The notes under the pieces: generated by a model
Databases searched by the model: none
Told to the model about the DNA's origin: nothing
What the model saw: the letters and a program-made list of their open reading frames with translations, nothing else
Made by a program: the position numbers and the translations under genes
In this document: positions 1 through 8,973 of the stretch, one piece after another
Layout of the letters: each line of letters starts with the position of its first letter
How positions within the stretch are numbered: the stretch's first letter is position 1
Source of the DNA: Pseudomonas sp. ANT_H12B
GTDB lineage: Bacteria; Pseudomonadota; Gammaproteobacteria; Pseudomonadales; Pseudomonadaceae
Length of the DNA stretch: 64,000 nucleotides
Assembly: GCF_008369325.1 (NCBI RefSeq)
Contig: NZ_VOBI01000014.1
Location: forward strand, 1 to 64,000
Direction: 5' to 3'

Positions 1-31
1 AAAAAGGAAGGAAAGTATTAATATCGCGCAT

Positions 32-94
32 AAGAACGCCGGTTTGTTAGATGTGTTTGCTCGCACGAACATCATCAATCAAATCGGCGTTCTT
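32..94. terminator. possible hairpin terminator of an upstream gene
   Basis: A 10-bp perfect inverted repeat (AAGAACGCCG at 32-41, CGGCGTTCTT at 85-94) encloses a 43-nt loop that can itself pair partly. A T-rich but interrupted stretch follows. It may end transcription of a gene lying before the window. The loop is long for a classical intrinsic terminator, so confidence is low. Nothing else is recognisable in the first 150 bases. Confidence 0.35.
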
Positions 95-150
95 GTTTCT
101 GTGTTTCCCGGGATTCCGTGAAGAACCTTTTTTATGCCCCTGTCACGTGA

Positions 151-183
151 TGATCGTTCCCACGCAGAGCGTGGGAACGATCA
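151..183. repeat. dispersed palindromic repeat (TGATCGTTCCCACGC family)
   Basis: Perfect hairpin TGATCGTTCCCACGC / GCGTGGGAACGATCA with a short loop. Related, longer copies lie at 3736-3809 and 40816-40950. The last three bases (181-183) are also the stop codon of the diguanylate cyclase gene on the minus strand, so the repeat abuts and partly forms the end of that gene. Confidence 0.8.
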
Positions 184-1683
184 ATCCGCAGTGACCACCC
201 GGTTACGCCCACTTTCCTTGGCCTGATACAGTGCTTTATCTGCTGCAAACAGCAAGCTTTCCAGACCGGTCTCGGTCGCGGTAGTCCAGGTTGCGATACC
301 AATACTGACAGTAATCGGCATTTCACCTACCACCATAAACGGCAATTGCTCTACTGCCTTACGGATATGCTCGGCTATCTGTCGCGCACCCTCCTGATCT
401 GTTTCCGCCAGGATGACTGAAAACTCTTCGCCGCCGTAGCGGGCGACCAGGTCCGTGGGACGCCGAACATTGGCGCAGATCACCTTGGCCAATGCACGCA
501 AGGCATCGTCGCCGCCCTGATGGCCGTGGCGATCGTTGAATGCCTTGAAGTGGTCGGCGTCGATCATCAACACTGACAGTGGCTTGCCGGAACGTTGGGC
601 GCGAAACCATTCGTGACGCAGGGTCTGGTCCAGGGTTCGGCGGTTGGCTACGCCGGTCAATGCATCAGTGGCGGCCAGCTGCGCCAGCTCCTGCTCGGCG
701 TTGTGGCGCAGGCGCAGCTCCCGGCAGAGCAGCCAGGTCAGCCAAAGCAAACCCATGCACAACACGCCGGTGACGCCGCTGATCACGATCGCTGTGCGTT
801 CCCAGGCTGCGAACACTTCGTTGCCGGAGAGGGCAACAATGACCGTCAACGGCAGGTTGCCGACCCGCGAGAAGGTGTACAGGCGTTGCTGGTGGCTGAT
901 GCTCGACACGCTTTCGAAGCTGCCGTTGCCCTCACGCAGGATCCGTATGACGTTGGGTCGGTTGGCGAAGCTTTTGCCAATCGAGTCGTTTATCAGGTAC
1001 GGCTTTTGCGCCAACAGAATGCCGTCGTCATTGATGATGTTCAGCGTACTGCCGGTGCCGATGTCCAGGCTGTTGAACAACTGGTCGAAGTAAGCCAGGC
1101 GCATTGACGCGACCGCCACTCCCATAAACTCACCGGTGGAGGAGGAGATGCGTTGGCTGAAACTGATCCGCCATTCGTCGCCGTCTTCGCAATCGCAGGC
1201 GGGCTTGAACGGTCGGCTGATGAACATGCCGGTATCGCGGTTGGAAGCATGGGCGAGGAAATAATCGCGGTCAGCGAAGTTGCCAGGTTTGGGCTCGATC
1301 AGCGACGAGTCAGCGAGCACCTCCCCCTGTTTGTCCAGCAACAGGATGTCGCCCTTGAAACGCGCCGTGGTAGAGCGGTCGAACAGCAACAAGTGGCGGA
1401 TCTGCGGCGAAACCTGTTTCAAGTCATCCCGTTGCGCAGCGGCAATCAGGCCTTGCAGGGTGAGGTCGTAGAGTTCGACGGTGCGCAATACGTCGGCGTC
1501 GATCAGTTGCGCGATCGTGGTGGCGCTGCGAGTAGCCGCCTGCCGGACATTAGCGTGTTCGCGAATCAGCAGAAAGGCAACAATGCTGAGAATCGCTATG
1601 ACGGTCAGGGAACTGCCGAGGATCACCATGAGTTCGGGTCGCCCGGTCTTGCCTGTTACATGTGGGGTACGGCTTGCTGTCAT
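181..1683 (-). CDS. membrane-bound diguanylate cyclase (sensor + GGDEF)
   Basis: This 500-residue protein should make cyclic di-GMP from two GTP at the inner membrane. An N-terminal membrane segment (about residues 19-41) and a second (about 296-318) bracket a periplasmic region of roughly 250 residues that resembles a double-Cache/PDC ligand sensor. The C-terminal GGDEF domain has an intact active site GGEEF (residues 417-421). An RPTD inhibitory I-site (408-411) sits five residues before it, so both catalysis and product inhibition look intact. No EAL domain is present. The gene stands alone. Its stop codon falls inside a dispersed palindromic repeat. The signal sensed cannot be told from sequence. 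Confidence 0.93.
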   Translation of the reverse strand: MTASRTPHVTGKTGRPELMVILGSSLTVIAILSIVAFLLIREHANVRQAATRSATTIAQLIDADVLRTVELYDLTLQGLIAAAQRDDLKQVSPQIRHLLLFDRSTTARFKGDILLLDKQGEVLADSSLIEPKPGNFADRDYFLAHASNRDTGMFISRPFKPACDCEDGDEWRISFSQRISSSTGEFMGVAVASMRLAYFDQLFNSLDIGTGSTLNIINDDGILLAQKPYLINDSIGKSFANRPNVIRILREGNGSFESVSSISHQQRLYTFSRVGNLPLTVIVALSGNEVFAAWERTAIVISGVTGVLCMGLLWLTWLLCRELRLRHNAEQELAQLAATDALTGVANRRTLDQTLRHEWFRAQRSGKPLSVLMIDADHFKAFNDRHGHQGGDDALRALAKVICANVRRPTDLVARYGGEEFSVILAETDQEGARQIAEHIRKAVEQLPFMVVGEMPITVSIGIATWTTATETGLESLLFAADKALYQAKESGRNRVVTAD

Positions 1684-1815
1684 GGGTCTGATGTCTGCTT
1701 GAGGGACTTTGTAAGCGTAGTTCCATAAACGTAGCTGCCGGTATAGAAGGCGGCTCGGCGCAAAGATCAGTCATTGAGGCTCTGTTGTCACGTGGCGAAG
1801 GTATAAGTCCCGAGT

Positions 1816-1849
1816 AAAAAAAAAGGCCAGCAAAACATGCTGACCTTTT
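1816..1849 (-). terminator. intrinsic terminator of the OprD-family porin gene
   Basis: On the minus strand the hairpin pairs AAAAGG-CAGC with GCTG-CCTTTT around a 7-nt loop and runs into a T-rich tract. It begins about 17 bases after the porin stop codon. Confidence 0.8.
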
Positions 1850-1865
1850 ATTGTGTTGCCGGGGA

Positions 1866-3185
1866 TCAGAAAACGTTAAACGGGTAGTCGACGATCACCC
1901 GGTATTCATCGGTGTCCTGATCCAGAACCCCGTAACCATTGCCGCCGCGGTTAGTGGCCCATTGCAGGCGTAGCGCCAGGTCTTTGGCCTTGCCGCCCTG
2001 GATCACGTACTTGAGGTCGATGTCGCGCTCCCAGTGCCTGGCGTTTTTGCCGTCGGCGCTGTACCACGAGGCATAACCCGGGCTGTCCGGGTCGACTTTG
2101 CTCAGGTCCAGTTCGCCACGGGAATAAGAGACCGCCGAGGTCAGGCCGGGTAGGCCGAGTCCGACAAAGTCGTAGGCGTACTTGAGTTTCCACGAGCGCT
2201 CGTTCGGGCCATTGAAGTCTGAATACTGCTGGGAGTTGTCGAGGAAGACGCTGTCGCCCTGGTTGATGTAATCGAACGGCGTGTTGCCATTGACCCGCTG
2301 GTAGGCGGCGGTGACGCTGTGATTGCCCACGCCGACGGTGAAATGCAGGCTGTAGGTGTTGTTGTCGATGTTGCCCAGCAACGCATCGCCGGTGTCTTGC
2401 GTGTGATAGAAGTGCAGGCCCGGGTTGAAGCTGATCAGGTCGTTGAGCGCGTAGGTGTAATCCAGATCGTAGTAGTACTGGTTCCAGATGTCCTTGAGCT
2501 CGGCGGCATACAGGCTGCTGGTCAGGCCCGGCAAGCCGCTCCACGCCACACCGGCCCAGTTCAGGTGGCGGCTTTCGTCACCCTCGGCCAGGCTGCCGTA
2601 AGACGTGCCGATTCGAGTGTGACCACTCTGGTTGTATGGCTTGGTGAAACTTGCCTGTCCGGCTTCGATCATGACGTCGTCGAAGCTGTGATTGGTCAGG
2701 CTGACGCCGCGAAAAGTCTGGGGCAGCATGCGGGTTTCGCCGCCGGCAATCACCGGGTTGGTGAGGAACAGGTCGCCGGCCTTCAATTCAGTATCCAGGG
2801 CGCGCATTTTTAATGTGCCGCCTGCCGTCGAGAATGAGCCCGGCGCTTTGCCGTTGCCATCGCTGATCGGCAGGATGCTCGATCCATCGGTGCCGCCACC
2901 GCCATCCAGCTTGAGCCCGAGCATGGCGTGGGCATCCATGCCGAAACCAACGCTGCCCTGGGTGTAACCCGATTCGAAGAGGCCGAGAAAACCCTGGCCC
3001 CATTCGATGTTGTCGTCGGCCTGCTGCAGCCGGTTGCGGTTCATGTAGTAGTTGCGGGCGTTGAGATTGAGGCTCGAACCTTCGACGAAACCGTCGTTAC
3101 TTGATTCATCTGCGGCATGAGTAGCAGAGGACATCGTTGCAGCGATTGCAATGAACAGCGGGCTGAATCTGAGAGGGAAACGCAC
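1866..3185 (-). CDS. OprD-family outer-membrane porin
   Basis: A substrate-specific beta-barrel porin of the OprD/OpdK type, about 439 residues, the usual family length. A signal peptide ends near THAADES. The mature protein opens with the family-typical segment LNARNYYMNRN and ends in FNVF, an aromatic C-terminus expected by the barrel-assembly machinery. OprD porins take up amino acids, peptides or small carboxylates; the substrate here cannot be assigned. I chose the GTG at 3185 because a GGAG sequence lies about 10 bases upstream; an in-frame TTG further upstream is possible. The gene stands alone with its own terminator. Confidence 0.9.
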   Translation of the reverse strand: MRFPLRFSPLFIAIAATMSSATHAADESSNDGFVEGSSLNLNARNYYMNRNRLQQADDNIEWGQGFLGLFESGYTQGSVGFGMDAHAMLGLKLDGGGGTDGSSILPISDGNGKAPGSFSTAGGTLKMRALDTELKAGDLFLTNPVIAGGETRMLPQTFRGVSLTNHSFDDVMIEAGQASFTKPYNQSGHTRIGTSYGSLAEGDESRHLNWAGVAWSGLPGLTSSLYAAELKDIWNQYYYDLDYTYALNDLISFNPGLHFYHTQDTGDALLGNIDNNTYSLHFTVGVGNHSVTAAYQRVNGNTPFDYINQGDSVFLDNSQQYSDFNGPNERSWKLKYAYDFVGLGLPGLTSAVSYSRGELDLSKVDPDSPGYASWYSADGKNARHWERDIDLKYVIQGGKAKDLALRLQWATNRGGNGYGVLDQDTDEYRVIVDYPFNVF

Positions 3186-3286
3186 TTGCGATAAAGCTCC
3201 TTGGGTCAACTAAGAACCTCATTGTTTTGAGATTCAGGAGGTTTCTTGTCAGGGCAGACGAACCAGGTGTGTTTAACACCGGAACG

Positions 3287-3311
3287 AAAAAAAGCCGCTG
3301 ATAGCAGCGGC
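3287..3311 (-). terminator. intrinsic terminator of the small secreted protein gene
   Basis: A GCCGCTG / CAGCGGC stem with a 4-nt loop (3294-3311) is followed on the minus strand by seven T residues. It lies about 70 bases after the stop codon of the small gene at 3379-3603. Confidence 0.85.
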
Positions 3312-3378
3312 TTTGAAACAACAGTTCAAGGGGAAGAGCCCCTGAACCGTGTCGAGGGAAACGCAGTGACAGGCTCGA

Positions 3379-3603
3379 TCAGCTGTCTTTCTCAACCTGA
3401 GGCTGGGGCTGAGTGGTCGATGCTTGAGGGGTTTGCGCGGCTTCGTTGGCCTTGGCCGTCATTTCGCTCTGATACGCATCGAACGCTGCGGCGCGTGCGG
3501 CATTGTGCGCGACGAAGGCCTGCGACTCTTCAGCCATGGCGATCGGGGACAGAAACAAAGAGGACAAAACGAAAGCGCTGGCAATACCCATAGTGTTGGA
3601 CAT
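3379..3603 (-). CDS. small secreted protein of unknown function
   Basis: A 74-residue protein starting MSNTMGIASAF, with a clear signal peptide cleaved near SPIAMAEES. The remaining 50 or so residues are alanine- and glutamine-rich, predicted helical, and end in a Pro/Gln-rich tail (TTQPQPQVEKDS). I recognise no domain. The ATG at 3603 is preferred to one eight codons upstream because it gives a normal signal peptide. Its own terminator and typical codon use argue that it is a real gene. A small periplasmic role is an inference. Confidence 0.7.
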   Translation of the reverse strand: MSNTMGIASAFVLSSLFLSPIAMAEESQAFVAHNAARAAAFDAYQSEMTAKANEAAQTPQASTTQPQPQVEKDS

Positions 3604-3735
3604 CTTTAAAACCTTCTTGCTTGGCAAGTGCTGTTTGGTGCGGCAACGATAAGGGGCTTTAGAGACGGGAAAAAGAGCGGATTGGTGAAAGGACCGTTGC
3701 GCTTAAAGCAACAGTGACCGACTGACAGGCTGACC

Positions 3736-3809
3736 TGATCGTTCCCACGCTTCACGTGGGAATGCAGGCCGGGACGCTCCGCGTCCCACGCAGAGCCTGG
3801 GAACGATCA
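3736..3809. repeat. dispersed palindromic repeat (TGATCGTTCCCACGC family)
   Basis: The outer arms TGATCGTTCCCACGC and CCTGGGAACGATCA match the repeat at 151-183, with an extra GGGACGC/GCGTCCC hairpin inside. It lies between the small secreted protein gene and the end of the sensor-kinase gene. Confidence 0.8.
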
Positions 3810-3819
3810 TTTAGCGGGG

Positions 3820-5187
3820 TCAAACGGGGAGGTGGATGCCGAAGGTGTTCATGCCGTGATCACTGCGCACAAACACATCCCCGCCATGCATCAACGCAAT
3901 CGCCTTGACGATCGCCAACCCCAGCCCGTGGTTATTGCCGCTGTTGCTGCGCGACGCATCAACCCGGTAGAAGCGTTCGAACAGTCGCGACAGGTGCTCG
4001 TTGGCAATTGGCGAACCGGGGTTCGCGACACCGATACTGACCTGATGCTCCTCGACTTCGATTCGCACCTGAATGACTTGCCCAGGCTCGGTGTGCTGCA
4101 CCGCGTTGCTCAGCAGATTGATTAACGCCCGACGCAGATGAGCAATCTCGATCCGCACATGGGCATCGCCGCTGACCGCGACCTGAACCTGGGCGTCTTC
4201 GAGGATGAAATCCAGGTACTCCAGGGTCGTGGCCACTTCATCCGCCAGCGAAGTGGACGTGAGCTTGGTGGCTTTGCTGCCCTGGTCGGCGCTGGCGAGG
4301 AACAGCATGTCGTTGATGATCGAGCGCAGTCGCTCAAGTTCTTCGAGGTTCGATTGCAGGACTTCGAAGTAGTGCTCTGCAGAACGTCCGCGAGTCAGCG
4401 CCACCTGAGTCTGACCAATGAGGTTGGTCAACGGCGAGCGCAGTTCGTGGGCGACGTCGGCATTGAACGATTCCAGGCGCGTGTAAGCCTGTTCGACCCG
4501 CTCCAGCGTGGAGTTGAACGAGTTGACGAACTGATTCAGTTCCGGCGGCAGTGACGACATGCGCAAACGCCCGGAACGCAATGGTGGCGCCAGTCGCTGG
4601 GCTTCCTGAGACAACTTGATCAACGGCTTGAGGCCAATCCGCGCCACCCAGTAACCCAGCGCCGACGCCAGCAGTACGCCGACAATCGCCAGGCTGATCA
4701 GGGCAATCAGCAAATGATGCTGAGTCTGCAAAAACGTCTCGGTGTCGATGCCGATCATGAAACGCAACGGCGGACGCTGATCCTTGGCCGGGAACTGGCT
4801 GACCAGCACTTTCAATGGATAAGGCTGATCCGGTAGCGTCAAGTCACGCATGCCCAGCGGCCCCTGCGCGAAAGCGCGGATCTGCGGCGTCAGGTTGCCG
4901 TATTCGTAGTGCGGATCGCCGCTGATGATCCAGAAACTGATGCGCTTGTCTTCTTCTCCCAACAACTTGAGCTTGTTGTTGATCTTCACCCAATGTTCTG
5001 GCGTGCCGTAACGGCCGACCGTGGATTCGAGCACGCTATAGCGCGCATCCAGCTCGGCTTCGGGCAACAGACCCAATCCTTTGTCGACCTGCTGGTACAG
5101 CGCCCAGCCGATCAACAGGAACACCAAAAGCGCCACCAGCGTAAACATCCCGCTCAGGCGCAGTGCAATCGAATTACTGGACACCAC
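3820..5187 (-). CDS. heavy-metal-type sensor histidine kinase of the mexMN operon
   Basis: Membrane histidine kinase of about 455 residues, of the CusS/IrlS class. The order is: a membrane segment at the N-terminus (SGMFTLVALLVFLL), a periplasmic loop of about 150 residues, a second membrane segment, HAMP, a HisKA domain with H-box DVAHELRSPLTN, and a HATPase domain with N-box LINLLSNAVQH and glycine-rich GLGLAIVKA. The start is taken as one of two adjacent GTG codons (5187 or 5184), which overlap the end of the response-regulator gene; the longer frame to 5358 reads through that gene and lacks kinase features. It should phosphorylate the upstream regulator. P. aeruginosa PA1438 holds the same position after mexMN. 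Confidence 0.88.
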   Translation of the reverse strand: MVSSNSIALRLSGMFTLVALLVFLLIGWALYQQVDKGLGLLPEAELDARYSVLESTVGRYGTPEHWVKINNKLKLLGEEDKRISFWIISGDPHYEYGNLTPQIRAFAQGPLGMRDLTLPDQPYPLKVLVSQFPAKDQRPPLRFMIGIDTETFLQTQHHLLIALISLAIVGVLLASALGYWVARIGLKPLIKLSQEAQRLAPPLRSGRLRMSSLPPELNQFVNSFNSTLERVEQAYTRLESFNADVAHELRSPLTNLIGQTQVALTRGRSAEHYFEVLQSNLEELERLRSIINDMLFLASADQGSKATKLTSTSLADEVATTLEYLDFILEDAQVQVAVSGDAHVRIEIAHLRRALINLLSNAVQHTEPGQVIQVRIEVEEHQVSIGVANPGSPIANEHLSRLFERFYRVDASRSNSGNNHGLGLAIVKAIALMHGGDVFVRSDHGMNTFGIHLPV

Positions 5188-5851
5188 GGCTCTCCAGCAC
5201 ATAACCCATGCCACGAATCGTGTGCAGCAGTTTTTCGTCGAACGGCCCGTCGAGCTTGGCACGCAGGCGTTTGATCGCGACTTCGACGACGTTGGCGTCG
5301 CTGTCGAAATTGATGTCCCAGACCATTTCGGCAATCGCCGTTTTCGAGAGGATTTCACCCTGACGGCGGGCCAGTACGCTCAACAGCGAGAACTCCTTGG
5401 CGGTCAGGTCCAGGCGGGTACCGGCGCGGGTGGCTTTGCGGCTGATCAAATCTATCCACAGGTCGGCGATGCTCACCTGCACCGGTTCATGACCGCCGCT
5501 GCGCCGGGTCAGCGCTTGCAGGCGCGCCACCAGTTCAAGAAAGGAAAACGGCTTGCCGAGGTAATCGTCGGCGCCGTCACGCAGGCCTTTGATGCGGTCT
5601 TCGACACGCTCGCGAGCGGTGAGCATGATCACCGGGGTTTGCTTGCGTGCACGCAGGGCGCGCAATACGCCGAAGCCGTCGAGGCCCGGCAGCATGACAT
5701 CGAGGACGATCACCGCGTAGTCGCTTTCCAGCGCCATGTGCAAGCCTTCGACGCCATCACGCGCCAAATCCACGGTGTAACCCTGTTCCGTCAGGCCGCG
5801 GTGCAAATAGTCCGCGGTTTTTTCTTCGTCTTCGATAATCAGAACGCGCAT
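5174..5851 (-). CDS. OmpR-family response regulator of the mexMN operon
   Basis: A 225-residue response regulator. The receiver domain (1-115) has the acidic pocket EDEE and a phosphorylated aspartate in VIVLDVMLPGLDG. The winged-helix DNA-binding domain ends with VVEVAIKRLRAKLD and HTIRGMGYVLE, typical of the CusR/IrlR subgroup. It starts 8 bases after the mexN stop codon and overlaps the kinase gene, so the transporter and its regulators are probably cotranscribed. It likely binds upstream of mexM, where a perfect inverted repeat lies at 10169-10196; that link is an inference. Confidence 0.92.
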   Translation of the reverse strand: MRVLIIEDEEKTADYLHRGLTEQGYTVDLARDGVEGLHMALESDYAVIVLDVMLPGLDGFGVLRALRARKQTPVIMLTARERVEDRIKGLRDGADDYLGKPFSFLELVARLQALTRRSGGHEPVQVSIADLWIDLISRKATRAGTRLDLTAKEFSLLSVLARRQGEILSKTAIAEMVWDINFDSDANVVEVAIKRLRAKLDGPFDEKLLHTIRGMGYVLESRGVQ

Positions 5852-5859
5852 GACTCGCC

Positions 5860-8800
5860 TCAGTCTGTGGTCGCCAACGCCGGTATAGGCGAAGGCGCTG
5901 GTGGAAGAGTGTGCCGATGCAAAAGCCGCTCAAGCGTTAAGTATATGACCGGAGTGGTAAACAACGTCAGCGCCTGGCTCACCAACAAGCCGCCGACCAC
6001 CGCAATACCCAATGGCTGGCGCAGTTCGGCGCCGGTGCCGTAACCGAGCATCAATGGCAACGCGCCGAGCAGGGCGGCGAGGGTGGTCATGATGATCGGC
6101 CGGAACCGAGTGATACAGGCCTGGTAAATCGCTTCTTCCGGTGGCAAGCCACCTTTGCGCCGGGCTTCAAGGGCGAAGTCGATCATCAGGATGCCGTTTT
6201 TCTTGACGATCCCTATCAGCAGCACCAGGCCGATCAGCGCCATGATTGAAAAGTCCTGACCCCAAATCCACAGCATGATCACCGCACCGAGCCCCGCCGA
6301 AGGCAGCGTCGAGATGATGGTCAGCGGATGCACGAAACTCTCGTAGAGCACGCCGAGAATGATGTACACCGCCACCAGCGCCGCCAGGATCAGCCATGGC
6401 TGGCTGGCCAGCGAACTCTGGAACGCCTGCGCCGCGCCCTGGAAGTTGCCGCTCATGGCGGCCGGCATGCCGATTTCGGCCTTGGCCTGGTTGAGCATGA
6501 TCACCGCGTCGCCCAACGCCACGCCGGGCGCCAGGTTGAACGACAGGTTGGCGGCCGGGAACATCCCGTCATGGGCGATGGACAACGGGCCGACGGTGGG
6601 TGCATCGAACTTGGCCAGCGCCGACAGCGGTACCATTTCCCCGCTCAGAGGCGAGCGCAGGTAGAAATAGTTCAGGCTTTCAGCCTTGCCGCGCTGCTTG
6701 GTGTCCAGTTCCAGGATCACGTTGTACTGGTTGATCTGGGTCTGGAATTCGTTGATCTGGCGCTGACCAAAAGCATCGTACAACGCTTCGTCGACATCGC
6801 TGGCGGTCAGGCCGAAACGTGCCGCCGCGCTGCGGTCGATACTGATGTGGGTGATGCTGCCGCCCAGTTGCAAGTCATTGGAAATGTCACGGAAAGCCGG
6901 GTTGCTGCGCAGTTTTTCGGTCAGGCGCTGGGTCCAGGTGCTGAGGGTCGCGCCGTCGTTGCTCTTGAGCACATATTGATATTGGGCGCGGCTCGGGCCG
7001 GAGCTGAGGTTGATGTCTTGCCCGGCGCGCAGGTACAGCACGATGCCCGGGACTTTCATCAGTTGCGGGCGAATCCGGTCGATGAATTGGCTGGCCGAGA
7101 CGTCGCGGTCGCCGCGTTTTTTCAGGGAGATCCAGAAGCGGCCGTTAGCGATGGTCTGGTTGCTGCCCGAGACGCCGACCGAGTGGGAAAACGCCTGAAC
7201 GGCAGGGTCGGCGGCGACGATTTCTGCCATCGCCAGGTGTTTTTTCACCATGTCGCCGTAGGAAATATCGGCAGCTGCTTCGGTGGTGCCGAGGACGAAA
7301 CCGGTGTCCTGCACCGGGAAGAAACCCTTGGGAATGAAGATGTAACCGGCGATGGCCAGGCCCAGAGACAAACCGAACACGCCGATCATCAACTTCTGAT
7401 GGGCGAGGGCGCGGCGCAGGCCTTTCTCATAGAGAGCCAGCAAGCGCTCGCCAAACCCCGGTTTGCTATGGGCGTGATGCACGGGCGCGCGCATGAACAG
7501 AGCGGCCAGGGTGGGTGCCAACGTCAGGGACACCACCACCGAGATCATGATGGTCGAGGTCGCCGTCAGCGCGAATTCCTTGAACAGTCGCCCGACCACG
7601 CCGCCCATGAACAGCAACGGAATGAACGCCGCCACCAGCGAGAAACTGATGGAAACCACGGTGAAGCCGATCTCGCCGGCGCCCTTGATCGCCGCTTCGC
7701 GCATGCCGTCGCCGGCCTCAAGGTGACGGTGAATGTTCTCCACCACCACAATCGCATCGTCCACCACAAACCCCACAGCCACCACGATCGCCACCAGGGT
7801 CAGGTTGTTCAGGCTGAAACCCATGATGTACATCAGGGCGAAACTGGCGACCAGCGAAACACCCAATACAGCGGACACGATCAGAGTCGCCGACCATTGG
7901 CGCAGGAACAGCGCCATCACAGCCACCACCAGCATGATGGCGATCAGCAGGGTGACTTCCACTTCATGCAGCGAGGCGCGAATGGTCTGGGTGCGGTCGA
8001 TCAACACTTTGACCTGCACCGACGCTGGCAGCATGGCTTCCAGGCCGGGCAGGGCCGCTTGAATGCGATCCACGGTCTCGACGATGTTGGCGCCTGGTTG
8101 CCGGGAGATCACCAGGTTCACTCCGGGCCGATCACCGGCCCAGGCTTGCACGTAGGCATCTTCCGAACCGTTGACGACTTTCGCCACATCCTTGAGGTGA
8201 ACCGGTGCACCGTCCTTGTAGGAAACGATGAGCTGGCTGTATTCGTCGGGGTGGAACAACTGGTCGTTGGTGGACAGGGTCGAAATGCTCGACTCCCCGT
8301 ACAACGCACCTTTGGCCAGGTTGAGGCTTGTTTGCTGGATCGCCACGCGAATGTCCGCCAGCGTCAGGCCGATGGCGGCGAGTTTGTCGGCCGAGGCCTG
8401 GACGCGGATGGCCGGACGTTGCTGACCGGTAATGTTGATTTGGCCTACGCCGTCGATCTGACTGATCTGACGTGAGAGCAACGTTTCCACCAGGTCACTG
8501 AGTTCGGTGCCGGGCATCTGCGTCGAGTTGACGCTGAGGATCAGCACCGGGCTGTCGGCCGGGTTGACCTTGCGCCAGGTCGGCAGGGTCGGCATGTCCT
8601 TGGGCAGTTTGCCGGCGGCGGTGTTGATCGCTGCCTGGACTTCCTGGGCCGCGGTGTCGATGCTTTTGTCGAGGGTGAATTGCAGGGTCAGGTTGGTCGA
8701 GCCCAAGGCGCTGCTCGAGGTCATCTGGGTCACGCCGGGGATGGCGCTGAATTGCACTTCAAGTGGCGTGGCCACCGACGAGGCCATGGTTTCCGGGCTG

Positions 8801-8973
8801 GCGCCGGGCAATTGTGCCGCCACTTGAATCGTCGGGAATTCGGCTTCCGGCAACGGCGCGATCGGCAGCTTGGGGAAGGCGATGACACCGAGCAGCACCA
8901 ACGCGAACGTCAGCAGGATCGTCGCCACCGGATGGTCGATGCACCAGGCAGAGACCGAGCCATGACCCTTCAT
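5860..8973 (-). CDS. mexN: RND efflux pump inner-membrane subunit, MexN-type
   Basis: A 1037-residue RND transporter, normal length for the HAE1 family, which exports drugs across both membranes using proton motive force. It begins MKGHGSVSAWCIDHPVAT and carries the family signature region GFSLNNLTLVAIVVAVGFVVDDAIVVVEN, whose acidic pair (VDDA) serves the proton relay; a further relay region is near IGIVKKNGILMIDFA. The start codon overlaps the adaptor stop codon by four bases. Together with the downstream regulator and kinase, the order matches PA1435-PA1438 of P. aeruginosa (mexM, mexN, regulator, kinase), as I recall it. No outer-membrane factor is in the operon, so it probably shares OprM. 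Confidence 0.85.
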   Translation of the reverse strand: MKGHGSVSAWCIDHPVATILLTFALVLLGVIAFPKLPIAPLPEAEFPTIQVAAQLPGASPETMASSVATPLEVQFSAIPGVTQMTSSSALGSTNLTLQFTLDKSIDTAAQEVQAAINTAAGKLPKDMPTLPTWRKVNPADSPVLILSVNSTQMPGTELSDLVETLLSRQISQIDGVGQINITGQQRPAIRVQASADKLAAIGLTLADIRVAIQQTSLNLAKGALYGESSISTLSTNDQLFHPDEYSQLIVSYKDGAPVHLKDVAKVVNGSEDAYVQAWAGDRPGVNLVISRQPGANIVETVDRIQAALPGLEAMLPASVQVKVLIDRTQTIRASLHEVEVTLLIAIMLVVAVMALFLRQWSATLIVSAVLGVSLVASFALMYIMGFSLNNLTLVAIVVAVGFVVDDAIVVVENIHRHLEAGDGMREAAIKGAGEIGFTVVSISFSLVAAFIPLLFMGGVVGRLFKEFALTATSTIMISVVVSLTLAPTLAALFMRAPVHHAHSKPGFGERLLALYEKGLRRALAHQKLMIGVFGLSLGLAIAGYIFIPKGFFPVQDTGFVLGTTEAAADISYGDMVKKHLAMAEIVAADPAVQAFSHSVGVSGSNQTIANGRFWISLKKRGDRDVSASQFIDRIRPQLMKVPGIVLYLRAGQDINLSSGPSRAQYQYVLKSNDGATLSTWTQRLTEKLRSNPAFRDISNDLQLGGSITHISIDRSAAARFGLTASDVDEALYDAFGQRQINEFQTQINQYNVILELDTKQRGKAESLNYFYLRSPLSGEMVPLSALAKFDAPTVGPLSIAHDGMFPAANLSFNLAPGVALGDAVIMLNQAKAEIGMPAAMSGNFQGAAQAFQSSLASQPWLILAALVAVYIILGVLYESFVHPLTIISTLPSAGLGAVIMLWIWGQDFSIMALIGLVLLIGIVKKNGILMIDFALEARRKGGLPPEEAIYQACITRFRPIIMTTLAALLGALPLMLGYGTGAELRQPLGIAVVGGLLVSQALTLFTTPVIYLTLERLLHRHTLPPAPSPIPALATTD

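Noticed and set aside
5188..5358. N-terminal extension of the sensor kinase
   Set aside because: Reads through the response-regulator gene in another frame and gives a Ser/Thr/Arg-rich segment typical of frame shadows.
6328..8475. 715-codon plus-strand frame opposite mexN
   Set aside because: Long antisense frame expected from high GC in a codon-biased gene; His/Gln/Gly-rich translation with no family.
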